This document shows, in pieces, positions 49,179-58,745 of a stretch of DNA of 64,000 bases. This stretch comes from Tissierella sp. (GTDB lineage: Bacteria; Bacillota; Clostridia; Tissierellales; Tissierellaceae), in contig NZ_JARIEF010000082.1 in NCBI RefSeq assembly GCF_029266915.1, forward strand, positions 1 through 64,000, written 5' to 3'. Positions within the stretch are counted from its first letter, which is position 1. Every line of letters begins with the position of its first letter. The notes beneath the pieces were generated by a model. The model was not told the origin of the DNA and searched no databases. It saw only the letters and a program-made list of their open reading frames with translations. Position numbers and translations under genes: made by a program.

Positions 49179-50114
49179 TTAAGCTTCTTCTGCGAATTCC
49201 TTATCCTTGTCCTCTTCTGATTCTTTTTTTATCATTTTTATTCTCTTTCCTTTCTTGTTCTGCATGGAAAGCAGGGTCGCATTTACTTCTGCACCAAGGA
49301 CTATGACTATACTACTCATATAGAGCCATATTAAAAATGCAATTATACCTCCAAGACTTCCATAGGTTTTAGAGTAGTTACCAAAATTGCTTACATAAAA
49401 TGAAAATCCTGCTGATAGTACTACCCACAAAATACTTGCAAATATAGCACCAGGGATACTTTCTGAAAACTTTATTTTTATTTCATCTTTTATAGATGGT
49501 GAATACTTATACAGTATAGTAAATACAAGTACCATAAAGCTAATTGGTATCAATATTTTCAATATTTTCCATATGACGAGGGTTGGCCAGGTATAGGAAA
49601 CAAAAATCTTGTTAAATATGACCTCTCCAAAAACAAGAACTGTAAAAGCAATTATAAGAATGAAAAACAATCCTATAGTAAATAGTATGGATAGTCCCTT
49701 CAATTTAAAATAGGGCCTGCTCTCATCTAAGTCAAGAGCTCTGTTTATAGCTTTCATAACTGCCATAACTCCATTTGAAGAAGACCATATACTTCCTATC
49801 GCACCAAATGATAAAAGCGCAACACTACCATCGTCTATTATTCCTTTTATAAGATTATAGAAAAGATCCCTTGTCTCAGCTGGAAGCGGAGAAAGGAGTC
49901 TTTGTAGTATATTTACATCCGCTAAAGGAGTAAACTGCAATATACTTAAGAAAAATATTATGAATGGAAATATAGCTAGTGTTAAATAGTATGTCAGCTG
50001 TGCTCCAATTTCTGAAACTCCATCATCCTCATATCTATATATAAGTTGTTCAATAAATGTTATCCACTTTTTATCTCCAAATTTGTCCCGAGCTTTATCA
50101 ATTACTTTTTCCAC
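49179..50114 (-). CDS. YihY/virulence factor BrkB family membrane protein
   Basis: EIGAQLTYYLTLAIFPFIIFFLSIL; SNGVMAVMKAINRALD; YGSLGGIIAFLIWLYMSSIVIVLGAEVNA. Confidence 0.92.
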   Translation of the reverse strand: MEKVIDKARDKFGDKKWITFIEQLIYRYEDDGVSEIGAQLTYYLTLAIFPFIIFFLSILQFTPLADVNILQRLLSPLPAETRDLFYNLIKGIIDDGSVALLSFGAIGSIWSSSNGVMAVMKAINRALDLDESRPYFKLKGLSILFTIGLFFILIIAFTVLVFGEVIFNKIFVSYTWPTLVIWKILKILIPISFMVLVFTILYKYSPSIKDEIKIKFSESIPGAIFASILWVVLSAGFSFYVSNFGNYSKTYGSLGGIIAFLIWLYMSSIVIVLGAEVNATLLSMQNKKGKRIKMIKKESEEDKDKEFAEEA

Positions 50115-50258
50115 AAAAACACCTCCAAAAAAATTTCTTAATTATCTTATACCCCTTCATTAATTTTCTTATTCATTTGCTTATTAATTTGCATGAGTAG
50201 TAATAAGATTTTATGGGTATATTTACACTAACCTTAATAATAGAAAGGAGCAACAATT

Positions 50259-50825
50259 ATGCTAGAGAGTAAAGTAGAGTTATTTGATAATGAAGTTGAA
50301 GTTGCAAAAAGAATAGACGATTTAAAAAGAGAAGGCTACGAAGAAGAAGATATGTATATTATAGTAGATGATGATGAAGAAATTTCAATGCTCAAAGGCT
50401 ATACTGGAGTTATGATAAAGGAAGATGACGATTCAATCTTTGATAGATTTAAGAGTTTTTTAAAGGGAAGCGATTCAATAGTAGATGCTTTTAATAAAAT
50501 GGACTTGAATGAAGAGTACAGAGATGCTTGTTATGAAGAAGTTCAAAGCGGAAGAATACTTCTCCTTGTAAATGATAACTATAAGAGCAAGTTTGAACTA
50601 ACTGAAGAAGGAATTCCTGTTCCGCTAAAAGATACTGAACCTACCGTTCCAGGTACTACCTTAGATAGAGATATGAAGCTTGACTCATCAAAGGTTGATT
50701 CATCCGTATCAGATTTTTCTGATGATATGAGACAAGATCTGGGCTTTGAGATTAATGAAAAAAGAAGCAATACAGATACCTTAATAAGTGAACAAATAGC
50801 TGATAATGATATAACTAACAGATAA
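50259..50825 (+). CDS. General stress protein, YflT-like
   Basis: VELFDNEVEVAKRIDDLKREGYEEEDMYIIVDDDEEISMLKGYTGV; GGGTAT 39 bp upstream. Confidence 0.75.
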   Translation: MLESKVELFDNEVEVAKRIDDLKREGYEEEDMYIIVDDDEEISMLKGYTGVMIKEDDDSIFDRFKSFLKGSDSIVDAFNKMDLNEEYRDACYEEVQSGRILLLVNDNYKSKFELTEEGIPVPLKDTEPTVPGTTLDRDMKLDSSKVDSSVSDFSDDMRQDLGFEINEKRSNTDTLISEQIADNDITNR

Positions 50826-50834
50826 CATCTTAAA

Positions 50835-50872
50835 AATACTCTTTTCTCTTTCCAAAAAAGAAAAGAGTATTC
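50835..50872. terminator. Terminator hairpin
   Basis: AATACTCTTTTCTC...AAAAGAGTATT. Confidence 0.7.
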
Positions 50873-50954
50873 TTTTATTGTCTAATATAAGAAATAGTAT
50901 ATAATAATACTAATACATCCAAGAGAAGTTAGTAAAATAATAGGAGGTTATGAT

Positions 50955-53867
50955 TTGAATTTTGAAACTAATAAAATATATAAGGGATTTAAATTCTTAG
51001 AAGAAAAAGATGTCAAAGAAGTAAACTCTACTTATAGACTCTTTATCCATGAAAAAACCGGTGCAAAACTTATCTATCTCTCTAATGAAGATAATAATAA
51101 AGTTTTTACCATAGGCTTTAGAACACCACCTGAAGACAGCACGGGAGCTCCACATATAATTGAACACTCTGTTTTATCAGGTTCAAAAAAATACAGAACT
51201 AAAGAGCCTTTTATGGATTTAATAAAAGGCTCCCTTCAAACTTTTTTAAATGCTATGACTTATCCTGATAAGACAATATATCCTATAGCTAGCAGAAATA
51301 ATAAAGACTTCCAAAATTTAATGGACGTTTATTTAGATGCTGTTTTCAATCCAAGGATATATGATATGCCCGAAATATTTATGCAGGAAGGGTGGCATCA
51401 TGAAATAACTGATAAGGATAGCCCTATAGAATATAAAGGTGTAGTTTATAACGAAATGCGCGGAGCTTATTCTTCACCTGAGTCACTCTTAACTGAAAGA
51501 ATCTCACAGTCGCTCTTTCCAGATACAATCTACAAATATTCATCTGGAGGTGATCCATATTCTATACCAGACCTTAGCTATGAGAATTTTTTAGATTTCC
51601 ACAGCAAATACTATCACCCTTCAAATAGTTATATCTATCTTTATGGAGATGGGGATGTATTAGAACACCTTGAATATATAGATAATGAATATCTCAGTTC
51701 TTATGATAAGAAAGAAATAGATACGGAAATAAAACTTCAAGAGCCTTTGAAAAGTTCTTTAGTAGAATACTATCCTATTTCTGGTGAAGAAAGCGATGAA
51801 AACCGTGACTATCTTGCTCTTAACTTTGTACTTGGAAACGCAACTGATAAAAAAGATAATCTAATGAATGACATACTAAATGATATACTGATAAACTCAT
51901 CTGCAGCCCCTCTAAAAGAGGCACTTATAGATGCTGGAATAGGAGAAGATATACTAGGATTCTCATCTGGAGGAATTCAGCCTACCTTTAGTATAATTGC
52001 TAAAAATGCAAAGGAAGATCAAAAAGATAAATTTAAAGAAATAATATTAGATACCTTAAAAGATCTTATAAAGGATGGAATAGATAAAAAGCTTATCGAA
52101 GCTACTATAAACAAATTAGAATATAGTTTAAGAGAAGCTGGTGGATACTCAACGGTTGGTATACTTTACGGATTTAACATCTTTGATAGCTGGTTATACG
52201 ATGGAGACCCACTAGCCAACTTAGAATATGAAGAAACTCTTACCTTCTTTAGAGAAGCTTTAAAAACTAGTTATTATGAAGACTATATAGAAGAACACTT
52301 TATGAAAAATGTTCATAATTCCATGGTAGTACTAAAACCTCAAAAAGGTTTAGCAGAAGAAAAAGATCTTGTTCTCACTGAAAGATTAGCAGCTTACAAA
52401 GCTTCTTTATCTCAAGATGAACTGGATAGTTTAATCGAAAAAAATAAAGCACTGGAAAAATTCCAGTTATCTGAAGACACTATAGAAGATAAAAATACTA
52501 TACCAAAACTTTCAATAGATGATGTAAATAGTACACCTCTTCATATAGATCAAGAAGTTTACAATGAAGAAGATATTACTCTGATTCATCATGATCTATT
52601 TACAAGCGGCATAACTTACCTCGACTTAGTGTTTGATTTAAAGCATATCGATAAGGAGTTAGTTCCTTATATAAGCTTATTAACCCAGTTACTTGGAAGT
52701 ATAGATACTAAAAACTATAAATATGGAGATCTCTCCAATGAAATTTATATAAACACAGGCGGAATATACTTTAGTGCCACTGCTCTGAGTGATAATAAGT
52801 CTGATAACTACTATCCAAAGCTTATAGTGAGCAGTAAAGTTATAAGAACAAAAACAACTGAGCTCTTTAAGCTTATAAAAGAACTTATAAACAACACTAA
52901 AATTGAAGATAAGAAAAGAATAAAAGAGATTATAAATCAAATAAAATCAAGAATAGAAATGAATATATTCTCCTCAGGCAATGCAGTAGCTCAAGGAAGA
53001 GTGAATTCTTATTTCTCTGAGGTAGGCAAATATTTAGAACTTCTTTCAGGACTTGACTTCTTATGGTTTATAGACGATTTAGCTAAAAACTTTGATCAAG
53101 ACTCTGATGAGATCTTGTCTAATCTGCAAAAAGTTTATGATTTAGTATTTAATAAAAACAATATGATAGTAAATGTTACAGGCGAAAAAGAAGATCTAGA
53201 ATTAGTAAAAGAAAACTTTAATATTGTAAAAGATATATTAAAAGAAGACAAACACCAAGAAGCTAAGCTAGATTTAAAGGTAGAACGATTAAACGAAGGT
53301 ATCATGTCCTCATCCAATGTTCAGTATGTTTCTAAAGGATACAATTTAAAGAAACTTGGCTATGAATATAATGGAACCATGGCTGTACTATCTACTATCT
53401 TAAGCAGAGACTATCTTCATAACTGGATAAGAGCAAAAGGTGGAGCATATGGAGCAGGTATAAGCTTCAACCGCAAGGGTGACGTTTCAACCTACTCCTA
53501 TAGAGACCCTAATCTGGTAGATACTCTTAAAGTTTATGATGGATTATCTGATTATCTTAAGAATATAAAATTAAATAAAGAAGATCTTACCACATATGTA
53601 ATAGGCACCATGAATAAATTAGATCCTCCTTTAACAGCTTCTCAAAAAGGTCAAATTGGTCTGAGCCGTTATATAACTAATTTGGCGTTTGAAGATGTTA
53701 AAAAACAAATGGAAGAAGTTTTATCTACCAGTGAAGATCAAATCAAAGGATATGCAGTTTTGTTAGATGAAATAATGAAAGAAAATTATATATGTGTATT
53801 TGGTAATGAAAATAAAATAAAAGAAAACAAGGAAGTATTTTTAAATCTAGTAGCATTAAAAAAATAA
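50955..53867 (+). CDS. M16C insulinase-family / PreP-like metalloprotease
   Basis: GFRTPPEDSTGAPHIIEHSVLSGSKKYRTKEPF (HxxEH); YSPESL-type M16C motifs. Confidence 0.93.
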   Translation: MNFETNKIYKGFKFLEEKDVKEVNSTYRLFIHEKTGAKLIYLSNEDNNKVFTIGFRTPPEDSTGAPHIIEHSVLSGSKKYRTKEPFMDLIKGSLQTFLNAMTYPDKTIYPIASRNNKDFQNLMDVYLDAVFNPRIYDMPEIFMQEGWHHEITDKDSPIEYKGVVYNEMRGAYSSPESLLTERISQSLFPDTIYKYSSGGDPYSIPDLSYENFLDFHSKYYHPSNSYIYLYGDGDVLEHLEYIDNEYLSSYDKKEIDTEIKLQEPLKSSLVEYYPISGEESDENRDYLALNFVLGNATDKKDNLMNDILNDILINSSAAPLKEALIDAGIGEDILGFSSGGIQPTFSIIAKNAKEDQKDKFKEIILDTLKDLIKDGIDKKLIEATINKLEYSLREAGGYSTVGILYGFNIFDSWLYDGDPLANLEYEETLTFFREALKTSYYEDYIEEHFMKNVHNSMVVLKPQKGLAEEKDLVLTERLAAYKASLSQDELDSLIEKNKALEKFQLSEDTIEDKNTIPKLSIDDVNSTPLHIDQEVYNEEDITLIHHDLFTSGITYLDLVFDLKHIDKELVPYISLLTQLLGSIDTKNYKYGDLSNEIYINTGGIYFSATALSDNKSDNYYPKLIVSSKVIRTKTTELFKLIKELINNTKIEDKKRIKEIINQIKSRIEMNIFSSGNAVAQGRVNSYFSEVGKYLELLSGLDFLWFIDDLAKNFDQDSDEILSNLQKVYDLVFNKNNMIVNVTGEKEDLELVKENFNIVKDILKEDKHQEAKLDLKVERLNEGIMSSSNVQYVSKGYNLKKLGYEYNGTMAVLSTILSRDYLHNWIRAKGGAYGAGISFNRKGDVSTYSYRDPNLVDTLKVYDGLSDYLKNIKLNKEDLTTYVIGTMNKLDPPLTASQKGQIGLSRYITNLAFEDVKKQMEEVLSTSEDQIKGYAVLLDEIMKENYICVFGNENKIKENKEVFLNLVALKK

Positions 53868-53902
53868 AAAAACTGCATCGCCTTAGTGGCGATGCAGTTT
53901 TT
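53867..53902. terminator. Bidirectional terminator
   Basis: AAAAACTGCATCGCCttagtGGCGATGCAGTTTTT. Confidence 0.9.
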
Positions 53903-53943
53903 TATAATAACTTTAATATTTTTCTAATTAATTTTACTTATTC

Positions 53944-54816
53944 TTATTTAAATATTGAATTGAAAAAGTTCTGTATAGCATCAAATATTTTTGCTAACCA
54001 TCCCTTTACCTCTTCATTGTTTTTTAAAGTATCATCTAGTTTTTGTCCTATATCCTTGAGTTGATCTTTTATAGTTTCTGTATTTAGATCAAGATTTGAT
54101 ATTTTCTCCATAAGACCACCTATTTTTTCAAGTTGTTCCGTCTTTAGTGTAATATCAAGTTTAGCTGCTATTTCTATTATTATTTTTTTAATTTCTTCAG
54201 GATCTTTTACTCCCTTTTCAATTATCTGCTCTTTTACCTCTTTAATAAGTTCTGCTGCCTTATCTTGCCCTACCTCTTCTCCAAGTTCACCTACTCTTAC
54301 TACTTCCTCATTGGCAACCTTCTTTTGGTCTTCATCTATAGTTTCACCTGTAGCTTTTTCAAAAGCTTTTAATATACCTGTAAGGGCTCCTGTTCCTGAA
54401 ACTGGGAATGGCGCAGCTGCTATTACCTTGGCATTTGTAACTCCTGCTGTAGCAAGGGCACTTGCATACATTTCTTTTGTTACCCAAGAAATATTATGTG
54501 TCTCTACTTCTATACCTGAACCTTCTTCTAATAGTTCTACATAAGCCGAACTCATAGTTATCTTTCCGAGTTGTTCTTCAGAAGCAACTCCCTCTAAATA
54601 CTGTCTTTCTTCTTGGTTATTTACCTCTATAATAGTCGTCTTATCCTTGTCCACTTTAAATATTTCTAATATCTGCTTTCTCTGCGCTTCATCTAAATTT
54701 TTTCCAAGTGTAACTACGGTATCGCTATCTGCATAAGCAAAACTTCCCATAATACCTATTATAAATATAAAAGACAAAATCATACTTATAGTTTTCATTG
54801 TTTTATTGTTTTTCAT
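53944..54816 (-). CDS. Secreted DUF1002 protein
   Basis: Signal peptide; TVVTLGKNLDEAQRKQIL; AAAPFPVSGTGALTGILKAFE. Confidence 0.88.
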   Translation of the reverse strand: MKNNKTMKTISMILSFIFIIGIMGSFAYADSDTVVTLGKNLDEAQRKQILEIFKVDKDKTTIIEVNNQEERQYLEGVASEEQLGKITMSSAYVELLEEGSGIEVETHNISWVTKEMYASALATAGVTNAKVIAAAPFPVSGTGALTGILKAFEKATGETIDEDQKKVANEEVVRVGELGEEVGQDKAAELIKEVKEQIIEKGVKDPEEIKKIIIEIAAKLDITLKTEQLEKIGGLMEKISNLDLNTETIKDQLKDIGQKLDDTLKNNEEVKGWLAKIFDAIQNFFNSIFK

Positions 54817-54885
54817 TTTGCACCTCTTCTAATATTTTATTTACTCCTACTCTTAATTTTATCATATATCCAGATTTAATCCTAT

Positions 54886-55461
54886 TTAATTTTCAATTTT
54901 AAAAGTTTCAATTATACCTGGGACTTCCTCTACCATTTTACTTATAGTTCGTAAGTATTTATCATTTTCTTCTTCCAAAACATCTACTGGAGGTTCCATA
55001 GCCTGAAGGTAGGCGTAAGTTTTTCCACCCTTTTCTGCTATATAGATTAAAAATGGATCATCCCACTCTTCATACTTTATAGTTTCATCAAATATAATTA
55101 CAGTAAATATATTACTATATATATCTCCATCTTCAAAGTTAAAACTTACACTTGTGCTCACCTCATCAAACCAAGCTTCCTCCTCTATTTTATAAGAACC
55201 TGACCACCAGCCTGGCAACCTTAAATTAAAACCATGGCCAGTATTTTCATATAAAACATCTTCTTGCTTAGGAGATTCTTCTATCGGAACTTTAACCTCT
55301 TCTCCTTGAGGTTCTTCCTTAGATATATCTTCTTTTATATCTATGTCAGGCTTATTATCAGGATTTACAGCATCTCCACTAGCCCCATCTTTATCTCTAA
55401 CACATCCATGCATTACAAGTATACTAAAACTCAATCCTAATATTATTAATAACTTTTTCAT
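54886..55461 (-). CDS. Putative lipoprotein
   Basis: MKKLLIILGLSFSILVMHGC lipobox; start moved from 55509 to the MKKLLII codon. Confidence 0.75.
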   Translation of the reverse strand: MKKLLIILGLSFSILVMHGCVRDKDGASGDAVNPDNKPDIDIKEDISKEEPQGEEVKVPIEESPKQEDVLYENTGHGFNLRLPGWWSGSYKIEEEAWFDEVSTSVSFNFEDGDIYSNIFTVIIFDETIKYEEWDDPFLIYIAEKGGKTYAYLQAMEPPVDVLEEENDKYLRTISKMVEEVPGIIETFKIEN

Positions 55462-55618
55462 ACTGCTTCCCCCTAGATGATAAACAACAATTTGACTTCT
55501 TATATACATAGTTTACCCAATTAATTGGAATTATTTCTTATAAATCCATATTGTAACCTTTGTAACCTTTTTGGGGGAAGCTATTTATAATATTAAGTTT
55601 TATGAACGCCTCTATAGT

Positions 55619-56056
55619 TTACTCTTGCTCTTGGTCTTGGTCTTTACTTTTCTTTTTTTTCTTCCTTATTTTTTCATTTATATCTTTTAATAAATTTTCA
55701 TCATAATCTCCAAAGAGATCTTTTAATTTTGATTTAGATTTTTCCTTCGACTCTTCATCTATATACATAGCAACTACTCCTATAGCAGCAATCAGAACTG
55801 TCAGGTCGTCTGTATATCCTGCCATAGGTATAAAGTCAGGTATCAGGTCTATCGGCAATATAAAGTATCCTAGAGAGCCCATGACTAATGCTTTTAATTT
55901 TTTAGGCAAGCTTGGGTTTTGCAGAGTATAAAACAGCAGTAATCCTACATAGATTACATTTATACCAGCTGCTTTTGCATAATTAAGAACCTTCTCTAAA
56001 AAATCTTTATCACTGTAATGTTTAGCATATTCTTTTATTTTTTCTATATTTTTCAT
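55619..56056 (-). CDS. DUF1232 membrane protein
   Basis: VMGSLGYFILPIDLIPDFIPMAGYTDDLTVLIAAIGVV. Confidence 0.92.
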   Translation of the reverse strand: MKNIEKIKEYAKHYSDKDFLEKVLNYAKAAGINVIYVGLLLFYTLQNPSLPKKLKALVMGSLGYFILPIDLIPDFIPMAGYTDDLTVLIAAIGVVAMYIDEESKEKSKSKLKDLFGDYDENLLKDINEKIRKKKKKSKDQDQEQE

Positions 56057-56118
56057 TATTTCCCTCCATCTCAGTTTTTATAGTTCTTAGGTCTATTATA
56101 TAATATTTATAGGATTTA

Positions 56119-56154
56119 AAAAAGGCTTTGATTTCTTTAAACCAAAGCCTTTTA
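56119..56154. terminator. Terminator-like hairpin
   Basis: AAAAGGCTTTG...CAAAGCCTTTT. Confidence 0.7.
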
Positions 56155-56207
56155 CTATAATTATTTTGTTTTATACTAAATTTATTTTTATAGAAGCACC
56201 ACTAAGC

Positions 56208-57095
56208 TTATATAATTGATGCATTATAAATCTCTTCTACAGCGGTAGATAGAGTTTTATCAAATTCTTTTTCATCTTGATCTACATTTATATCTGAAAG
56301 AAGTGCTCTTGAAAAACTAGCTATAAGTCCCGGATTCTTCTCCAACAATCTGACAGACTCCTCTCTACTGTATCCTCCTGAAAGAGCTACTACTCTCATA
56401 ACTTGAGGATGCGCTATAAGTTCAGCAAAGAAATCATCTTTAGTTGGTATTGAAAGTTTTAACATTACTATTTCATCTTTAGATAGTTTATCAAGATGCT
56501 TTAATATTTCTTCTTTCATAATCTTTTCAGATTCTTCTTTGTCTTTGCTGTGGATATCAACTTCAGGTTCAAGTATGGGAACTAAACCTTTTTTAATTAT
56601 TTGCTTTCCAACTTCAAACTGTTGGTCTACTATTTTTGCAATAGCTTCTGGATTTGCTTCTTTTATAACAGATCTCATCTTTGTTCCAAATATATTTCTC
56701 TCTACTGCTCTATCTAGTAAATCATCAAGTTCCGGCATTGATTTCATCATTTGAACTCCATTTTCAAGTTCAGCTAAGCCGCTGTCTACTTTCAGTATTG
56801 GAAGAATACCTTTTTTCTCCCATAAATAGTCTCCTGTATACATTCCCTCTATTTTACTGTCCATAGTCTGCTTAAATAGTATAGCAGCTAGAATATGTTC
56901 TGAATCAAAGGCAGGACTTGTTATTATTCTAGTTCTCATTTGATGAACCATATCAAACATTTCTTCATCATTGCTATACTTATCTTCCGTAACTCCATAT
57001 CCCAATAATGCCTTTGGAGTAGATCCTCCACTTTGGTCTAACGCAGCAATAAATCCTTTACCATTTCTCATCTTATCCATTTTTTTCTTATCCAT
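56208..57095 (-). CDS. Class I fructose-bisphosphate aldolase
   Basis: [46 protein letters not shown]. Confidence 0.93.
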   Translation of the reverse strand: MDKKKMDKMRNGKGFIAALDQSGGSTPKALLGYGVTEDKYSNDEEMFDMVHQMRTRIITSPAFDSEHILAAILFKQTMDSKIEGMYTGDYLWEKKGILPILKVDSGLAELENGVQMMKSMPELDDLLDRAVERNIFGTKMRSVIKEANPEAIAKIVDQQFEVGKQIIKKGLVPILEPEVDIHSKDKEESEKIMKEEILKHLDKLSKDEIVMLKLSIPTKDDFFAELIAHPQVMRVVALSGGYSREESVRLLEKNPGLIASFSRALLSDINVDQDEKEFDKTLSTAVEEIYNASII

Positions 57096-57373
57096 TTATT
57101 ACACTCCTTTTTTTTATACATCTATATAATCTTTTTTATGCATCTACATAATCTAATGTTTTATATATTATTTAGTTTTCTTTACCCTATCTACACTTAT
57201 ACCCAATTAATAGAAGTATAATTATAAAAGATACAAGTTAGATTTTTATCTTTCAATAATGCATATCGGTTTTGAAATAATAACTTTCATTCAAATTTCA
57301 TAAAGTAACTTCTATTTCATTGTCTTTACATCCTCTATTTGGTATTATTAGGTATGGAAGGTGGTAGAAAATA

Positions 57374-58432
57374 ATGGACAAGCAAGATAAAAGCGAAATT
57401 AAACATAAAAGACGTGTCAGATATAAAGGAACTCATCCTAAAAAGTTTAAAGATAAGTATAAAGAACTCAATCCAGAAGAATATCCAGATACTGTAGAGA
57501 GGGTAATGCAAAAAGGCAGTACACCAGCAGGTATGCACAGATCAATTTGTGTAGAAGAAATCTTAGAGTTTTTAGAAATAACTCCAGGACAAACAGGACT
57601 TGACGCAACTCTAGGTTATGGAGGACACACACTTGAGATGCTTAAATGTTTAGATTCTAAGGGATCACTTTACGCAACTGATGTAGACCCAATTGAGCTA
57701 CCTAAAACCCAACAAAGATTAAAAGAGTTAGGCTATGGTCCTGAAATATTAAAAGTCCGTCAAATGAATTTTTCAGATATTGATAAAATAGTTGAAGAAT
57801 CAGGACCTCTTGATTTCATCTTAGCTGACCTTGGAGTATCCTCTATGCAGATAGACAATCCGGAGAGAGGATTTTCTTTTAAAACTGAAGGTCCGCTTGA
57901 TTTAAGATTGAACCCCAAAGAAGGAGAATCTGCATCAGAGAGACTAATGCATTTTTCTGAAGATGAACTAGAAGGTATGCTAATAGAAAATGCAGATGAA
58001 CCTCATGCTAGAAAAATATCTAAAGCTATAATAAAGCATATTAATAAGGGTAGGTCAATAGATACAACCACTGATCTTCAAGAAATAATAACCGAAGCTT
58101 TAAGCTTTATACCTGAGAATAAAAGAGATAATGAAATTAAGAAATCATGCCAAAGATCTTTTCAAGCCTTGAGAATAGACATCAATGATGAATTTGAGGT
58201 CCTCTATGAGTTCTTAGAGAAGATACCAGCAGCACTAGCTCCAGGCGGTAGAGTAGCTATATTATCCTTCCACTCAGGAGAAGATAGATTAGTAAAAAAA
58301 TCTTTTAAGTATTTCTCTCGTCAAGGGCTCTATAGTGAAATAGCTCCTAAGCCTATAAGGCCAAGTGCAGAAGAATCGGCCTCTAACGGCCGGGCAAGAT
58401 CTGCAAAACTTCGTTGGGCTATCAAGGCTTAA
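57374..58432 (+). CDS. RsmH-family methyltransferase (RsmH2-like, N-terminally extended)
   Basis: GLDATLGYGGHTLEML; FILADLGVSSMQIDNPERGFSF; FQALRIDINDE; FHSGEDRLVKKSFK. Confidence 0.88.
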   Translation: MDKQDKSEIKHKRRVRYKGTHPKKFKDKYKELNPEEYPDTVERVMQKGSTPAGMHRSICVEEILEFLEITPGQTGLDATLGYGGHTLEMLKCLDSKGSLYATDVDPIELPKTQQRLKELGYGPEILKVRQMNFSDIDKIVEESGPLDFILADLGVSSMQIDNPERGFSFKTEGPLDLRLNPKEGESASERLMHFSEDELEGMLIENADEPHARKISKAIIKHINKGRSIDTTTDLQEIITEALSFIPENKRDNEIKKSCQRSFQALRIDINDEFEVLYEFLEKIPAALAPGGRVAILSFHSGEDRLVKKSFKYFSRQGLYSEIAPKPIRPSAEESASNGRARSAKLRWAIKA

Positions 58433-58695
58433 ATAAAACTTTAAACAAATTTTCTATAAAAAAAGACTTCTTCTATATTAAATTATTATTTAATATATAT
58501 ACAATAGGGAAGTCTTTCGCTTTATTTAAAAGCTCTTGTAATAATTCTTTGTTTAAATCATCTTAACTATTCTTTTAAAAGAAAATCTTATTATTCTCTA
58601 TTGATTATTTAATGATTAACGAGTAATATATAATAGCTAGATTTAAATAATTACTTAATTTAAAATTCAAGTAAATTGGCATAATAGGAAGTCTG

Positions 58696-58720
58696 ATATA
58701 TAGGTAAAAGACCTATATAT
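58696..58720. promoter_or_regulatory. Perfect 10-bp inverted repeat upstream of the MASE3-PP2C gene
   Basis: ATATATAGGT-AAAAG-ACCTATATAT. Confidence 0.5.
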
Positions 58721-58745
58721 ATTTAACGCTAAATTCTATAAGGGG

